A DNA stretch of 64,000 nucleotides, from NCBI RefSeq assembly GCF_019049245.1, contig NZ_JAGMUK010000054.1:1-64000 (forward strand), in the 5' to 3' direction. The notes beneath the pieces are model-generated. The model searched no databases, was not told where the DNA came from, and saw nothing but the letters and a program-made list of their open reading frames with translations. The translations under genes and the position numbers were made by a program. Positions 61,963 through 64,000 of the stretch are shown in pieces (the stretch's first letter is position 1; each line of letters begins with the position of its first letter). The DNA is from Streptomyces sp. AC555_RSS877 (lineage in GTDB: Bacteria; Actinomycetota; Actinomycetes; Streptomycetales; Streptomycetaceae).

Positions 61963-62081
61963 GCGCCGTTGCGTTTGCGGTCACCGCGTCGGCGGCCCTG
62001 GGCCTCGCCGCGTGCGGGACGTCGGGGCCGTCCACGACCTCGTCGGCGAAGGGCCTGACGATGTGGGCGCTCAACGACCAG
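61959..62081 (+). pseudogene. N-terminal fragment of a solute-binding lipoprotein gene
   Basis: In a second frame, RGAVAFAVTASAALGLAACGTSGPSTTSSAKGLTMWALND is the end of a lipoprotein signal (LAAC lipobox) and the start of a sugar-binding protein of the CUT1 type. It has no start codon here, and its homology ends at about 62081. It is unlike the binding protein at 54559-55863, so it comes from another transporter. Confidence 0.6.
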
Positions 62082-62083
62082 AG

Positions 62084-62219
62084 GGTGCCAGCGGGCTTTG
62101 CGGTGGAACGGTGTTGTGCGCAGTCCCAGCCTCGACAGCAACTCCAGCGCGCCGTCAGCGGTGCAGGGCGTACGACGAAAGTTCGCGTAGCGGGAACGCC
62201 CGGCCGAGCGCGTGACCAA
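62084..62219 (-). pseudogene. Unidentified gene remnant
   Basis: On the minus strand a frame from 62219 reads about 45 residues (RYANFRRTPCTADGALELLSRLGLRTTPFHRKARWHPLV) that look like coding sequence before it runs into the antisense of the lipoprotein fragment. I cannot name the family. A transposase or other enzyme fragment is possible. Confidence 0.35.
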
Positions 62220-62252
62220 TAAGTCGGGCCGGCACTCGCGGCTGACTACTGG

Positions 62253-62420
62253 TCACCGATGCCGGTGCCGCCGCTCCTGGAGCCTCTTCATCTGCTCCTC
62301 GAAGAGTTTGTTGCGCCCCTGGGTCTTGTGGCGCGCTTTGCTGCTCTGCCCACCGTGGCCTTTGTGTAGCAGCTTGTCAGCCATGTCCTTGGCCCGCTGC
62401 CTCATCCCTTCTGCGCCCAC
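62253..62420 (-). CDS. Small very basic hypothetical protein
   Basis: This 55-residue protein, starting at GTG 62420 behind GGAGG, reads GAEGMRQRAKDMADKLLHKGHGGQSSKARHKTQGRNKLFEEQMKRLQERRHRHR. It is a charged helix, a glycine-serine hinge and a second helix ending in alternating Arg/His. I know no family. A nucleic-acid-binding role would fit the charge but is a guess. Confidence 0.45.
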   Translation of the reverse strand: MGAEGMRQRAKDMADKLLHKGHGGQSSKARHKTQGRNKLFEEQMKRLQERRHRHR

Positions 62421-62511
62421 GACCGCACCTCCGACATCGCTGTTGGTCCTCTCCCCAGACTTGCATCCGGTCAGGGTCCTCGCATCTGGTAGCGGCGTCA
62501 CAGTGCCGCGT

Positions 62512-62694
62512 TCAAGGTGCCGATTTCCACGGTCCACCAGGCTCCTCACCCGCCGGGTCGAGGGCTTGGGCCAACCGCGCCAGCCCCGCCTGCCAGCAGA
62601 TGGCATCAATGGCCTCAGCCAGCTGGTCACGCAGCACCCGGCCGCCGTCGTATCCCGGCGCCGGGGTCCAGACCGCTCTCTCCCAACCGCTCAT
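62512..62694 (-). CDS. Small hypothetical protein
   Basis: This 60-residue protein, MSGWERAVWTPAPGYDGGRVLRDQLAEAIDAICWQAGLARLAQALDPAGEEPGG, starts at ATG 62694 with the excellent ribosome site GGAGGTGAGT. It is mostly one amphipathic helix. No family is recognised. It is 91 bases upstream of the basic protein on the same strand. Confidence 0.5.
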   Translation of the reverse strand: MSGWERAVWTPAPGYDGGRVLRDQLAEAIDAICWQAGLARLAQALDPAGEEPGGPWKSAP

Positions 62695-63000
62695 ACTCAC
62701 CTCCACCGGGCGACCGCTCCGCCCTGGACACCTTCCGCCTGCGCCGGCGGCCACGATCGCCACCGCCGAACAGACCGCCATCCAGCACAACGTGCGATCA
62801 CCGCCCAAACAACGGCAGTGTCAACGGCATCACACCATCGGCCCAGCCTGCACCCTGTGGAATGGCGCCTCCAGCCACTGGTGGCATGGCCTGTTGATCT
62901 CCGATGGCAGCGGGGCATCGTCCTTACCGGTCAAGGCGGGTGACCGCGACCTTGTCGGTAGCCGGCGCGACGCTGCGTCCGTTCAAGCCGTGCCCGCCTG
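62695..63000. other. Gene-free stretch
   Basis: I see no convincing gene in these 306 bases. Frames are open by GC bias alone, with no ribosome site or recognisable protein. The right edge may hold the last decayed codons of the PRC-barrel pseudogene. Confidence 0.5.
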
Positions 63001-63541
63001 ACGTCGGTGATCTTCGTGGCGGACGGGGACGGTCTGCTGGACCTCTTCGGTGACGACGTACTTGCGCAGCCGGGCCCGGCCGACCTCCTGACGTTCGGTG
63101 CCGACGTGCAGCTGCTCTTCGGAGCGGGTCGTCGCGTCGTCACCGGTGGCTTCCGTCCCGGTGCCGGTGCCAGCGGTGCCGGTTTCGGCGTCGGTGCGGG
63201 CCCAGCCGCCGGTTCCGGCTGTTGGCCTGCTGCCATGCGGCGTCCCAGTCGATGCCGTAGCGCTCGTACAGGCGGTGTTCTTCGTCCTCGGACAGGTGGT
63301 CCCGGCGTCGACGTCGACGGTGGGAGCGTCCTTGACCTTGTCTTTGGAGTAGTGGACCTCCAGGTGGTCCTCGCCGATACCGGCGTCGTGGATGGGCGCG
63401 AACGACTCGCTGGTGCCGAACAGGCCGGTCTTGACGCTGACCCATTCCGGCTGGCCGGTGACGTCGTCGAGAGGACGTGCTTCGCGTCTCCGATCTTGTC
63501 GCCGTCTGTGTCGTAGACCGGGTGGCCCCTCGGGTGATCAT
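63001..63541 (-). pseudogene. Decayed PRC-barrel / DUF2382 (YsnF-like) stress protein gene
   Basis: ATG at 63541 has an intact AAGGAGTATCGCG ribosome site. The protein is readable only by changing frame: HPVYDTDGDKIGDAKHV, then EWVSVKTGLFGTSESFAPIHDAGIGEDHLEVHYSKDKVKDAPTVDVDAG, then DHLSEDEEHRLYERYGIDWDAAWQQAN, then TRSEEQLHVGTERQEVGRARLRKYVVTEEVQQTVPVRHED. These are the PRC-barrel, linker and DUF2382 start of a common streptomycete protein, in order, with at least three frameshifts and a lost C-terminus. Function in homologues is unknown (stress-linked). Confidence 0.75.
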
Positions 63542-63671
63542 CGCGATACTCCTTCTGCTGGCCCTCAGATCAGCTAGCCCTCGTAAACGTCATGAGACTC
63601 GCGAACCGGATCAATTCGTGCGCATCTGGGCTGTGGAGCATGCCGGGTGGGCGCGCGGATACCCGCCCGTC

Positions 63672-64000
63672 ATGGCACGGAACGTCACCACGCGGAGGCA
63701 GGGGCGGCACAACGCAGCCGGCCAGGACGCAGAACCCGGGCGTGAGAGGCGCCCGGGACCGGATGAGCAGGTCGAGCGGCGGGCCCCGGACGAACCCACA
63801 AAGCTGCCTGGGCGTTCCTGGCGGGCGGTGCTGAATGGCACCGTCAAGGAGTTCAAGGACGATGAGCTGGCCGACCGGGCCGCAGCGCTGACCTACTATG
63901 GCGTGCTCTCCCTCTTCCCCGCGCTGCTGGTACTCGTCTCGCTGCTCGGGATCGCCGGTCAGTCGGCGACGCAGCAGGTGCTGGACAACCTCCAGAAACT
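63672..64000 (+). CDS. YihY/BrkB-family membrane protein, N-terminal part (3' end outside the window)
   Basis: From ATG 63672 the frame is open to the window edge (109 codons). About 55 charged residues (MARNVTTRRQGRHNAAGQDAEPG..) come first, then LNGTVKEFKDDELADRAAALTYYGVLSLFPALLVLVSLLGIAGQSATQQVLDNLQK, the start of the YihY/UPF0761 membrane family (formerly called ribonuclease BN) with the conserved AAALTYY..LSLFPALL helix. Homologues have about six membrane helices and no proven role. No terminator separates it from the divergent PRC-barrel pseudogene, 130 bases away. Confidence 0.88.
   Translation, partial: MARNVTTRRQGRHNAAGQDAEPGRERRPGPDEQVERRAPDEPTKLPGRSWRAVLNGTVKEFKDDELADRAAALTYYGVLSLFPALLVLVSLLGIAGQSATQQVLDNLQK

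Noticed and set aside
62253..62630. Longer 125-codon version of the small basic gene
   Set aside because: The upstream part overlaps the 60-residue gene and lacks a ribosome site; GTG at 62420 behind GGAGG is better.

Overview
The window is about 64 kb of very GC-rich DNA with actinobacterial features: GTG starts, GGAGG ribosome sites, four-base start/stop overlaps and strong third-position GC. Gene content and order match the Streptomyces chromosome, resembling as I recall it the S. coelicolor region with gcl, the urate genes, aceB/allR/allB/alc and the ROK kinase/SNF2 helicase block. No tRNA, rRNA or CRISPR array is visible.

Layout. 1-4.7 kb: two AMP-forming acyl-CoA ligases (the first cut by the window edge), a NADAR protein, a GNAT acetyltransferase and a zinc-ribbon protein with a decayed Mrr-like fold. 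4.7-14.5 kb: purine and glyoxylate catabolism, with glyoxylate carboligase, tartronate semialdehyde reductase, hydroxypyruvate isomerase, a thiamine-binding-like/YheO-like pair, then uraD-uraH-urate oxidase and an 8-oxoguanine-deaminase-like amidohydrolase. A GC-rich minisatellite lies at 14.57-14.83 kb. 14.8-26.3 kb: AraC regulator, NmrA-like protein, thioesterase, histidine phosphatase, a probable rifamycin-resistance pair (HelR-like ATPase and Rgt-like glycosyltransferase below an RAE-like inverted repeat), AlaA-like aminotransferase, HxlR regulator and a secreted VWA pair. 26.3-30.7 kb: two divergent NIS siderophore synthetases, a HipA-like kinase and a SelW-like protein. 30.7-37.3 kb: malate synthase, MocA-like cytidylyltransferase, the IclR regulator AllR, allantoinase and allantoicase. 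37.3-50.2 kb: a 190-bp inverted repeat, a DHFR-like protein, an RNase Sa-type secreted ribonuclease, a two-component system, a Gfo/Idh oxidoreductase and GntR regulator, a ROK kinase and a SNF2/SWIM pair. 50.3-62.2 kb: a fructan-utilisation island (fructokinase remnant, GH32, two ABC permeases, binding protein, LacI regulator, two multidomain GH32 genes) in which both terminal genes are truncated and joined to fragments of unrelated genes. 62.2-64 kb: small hypothetical genes, a decayed PRC-barrel/DUF2382 gene and the start of a YihY-family membrane protein.

How the genes work together. Urate goes through 5-hydroxyisourate and OHCU to allantoin, then allantoate and, by steps not encoded here, glyoxylate. 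Glyoxylate is used either by Gcl plus GlxR/Hyi (the glycerate route) or by malate synthase. A palindrome close to TTCCGCATTGCGGAA lies before gcl, hyi, aceB and between allR and allB, arguing for one AllR regulon over all four loci. The urate operon lacks it and has a different palindrome over its promoter. The fructan island looks self-contained (import, regulation, hydrolysis) but has no ABC ATPase, as is usual in Streptomyces, where one ATPase serves many sugar importers.
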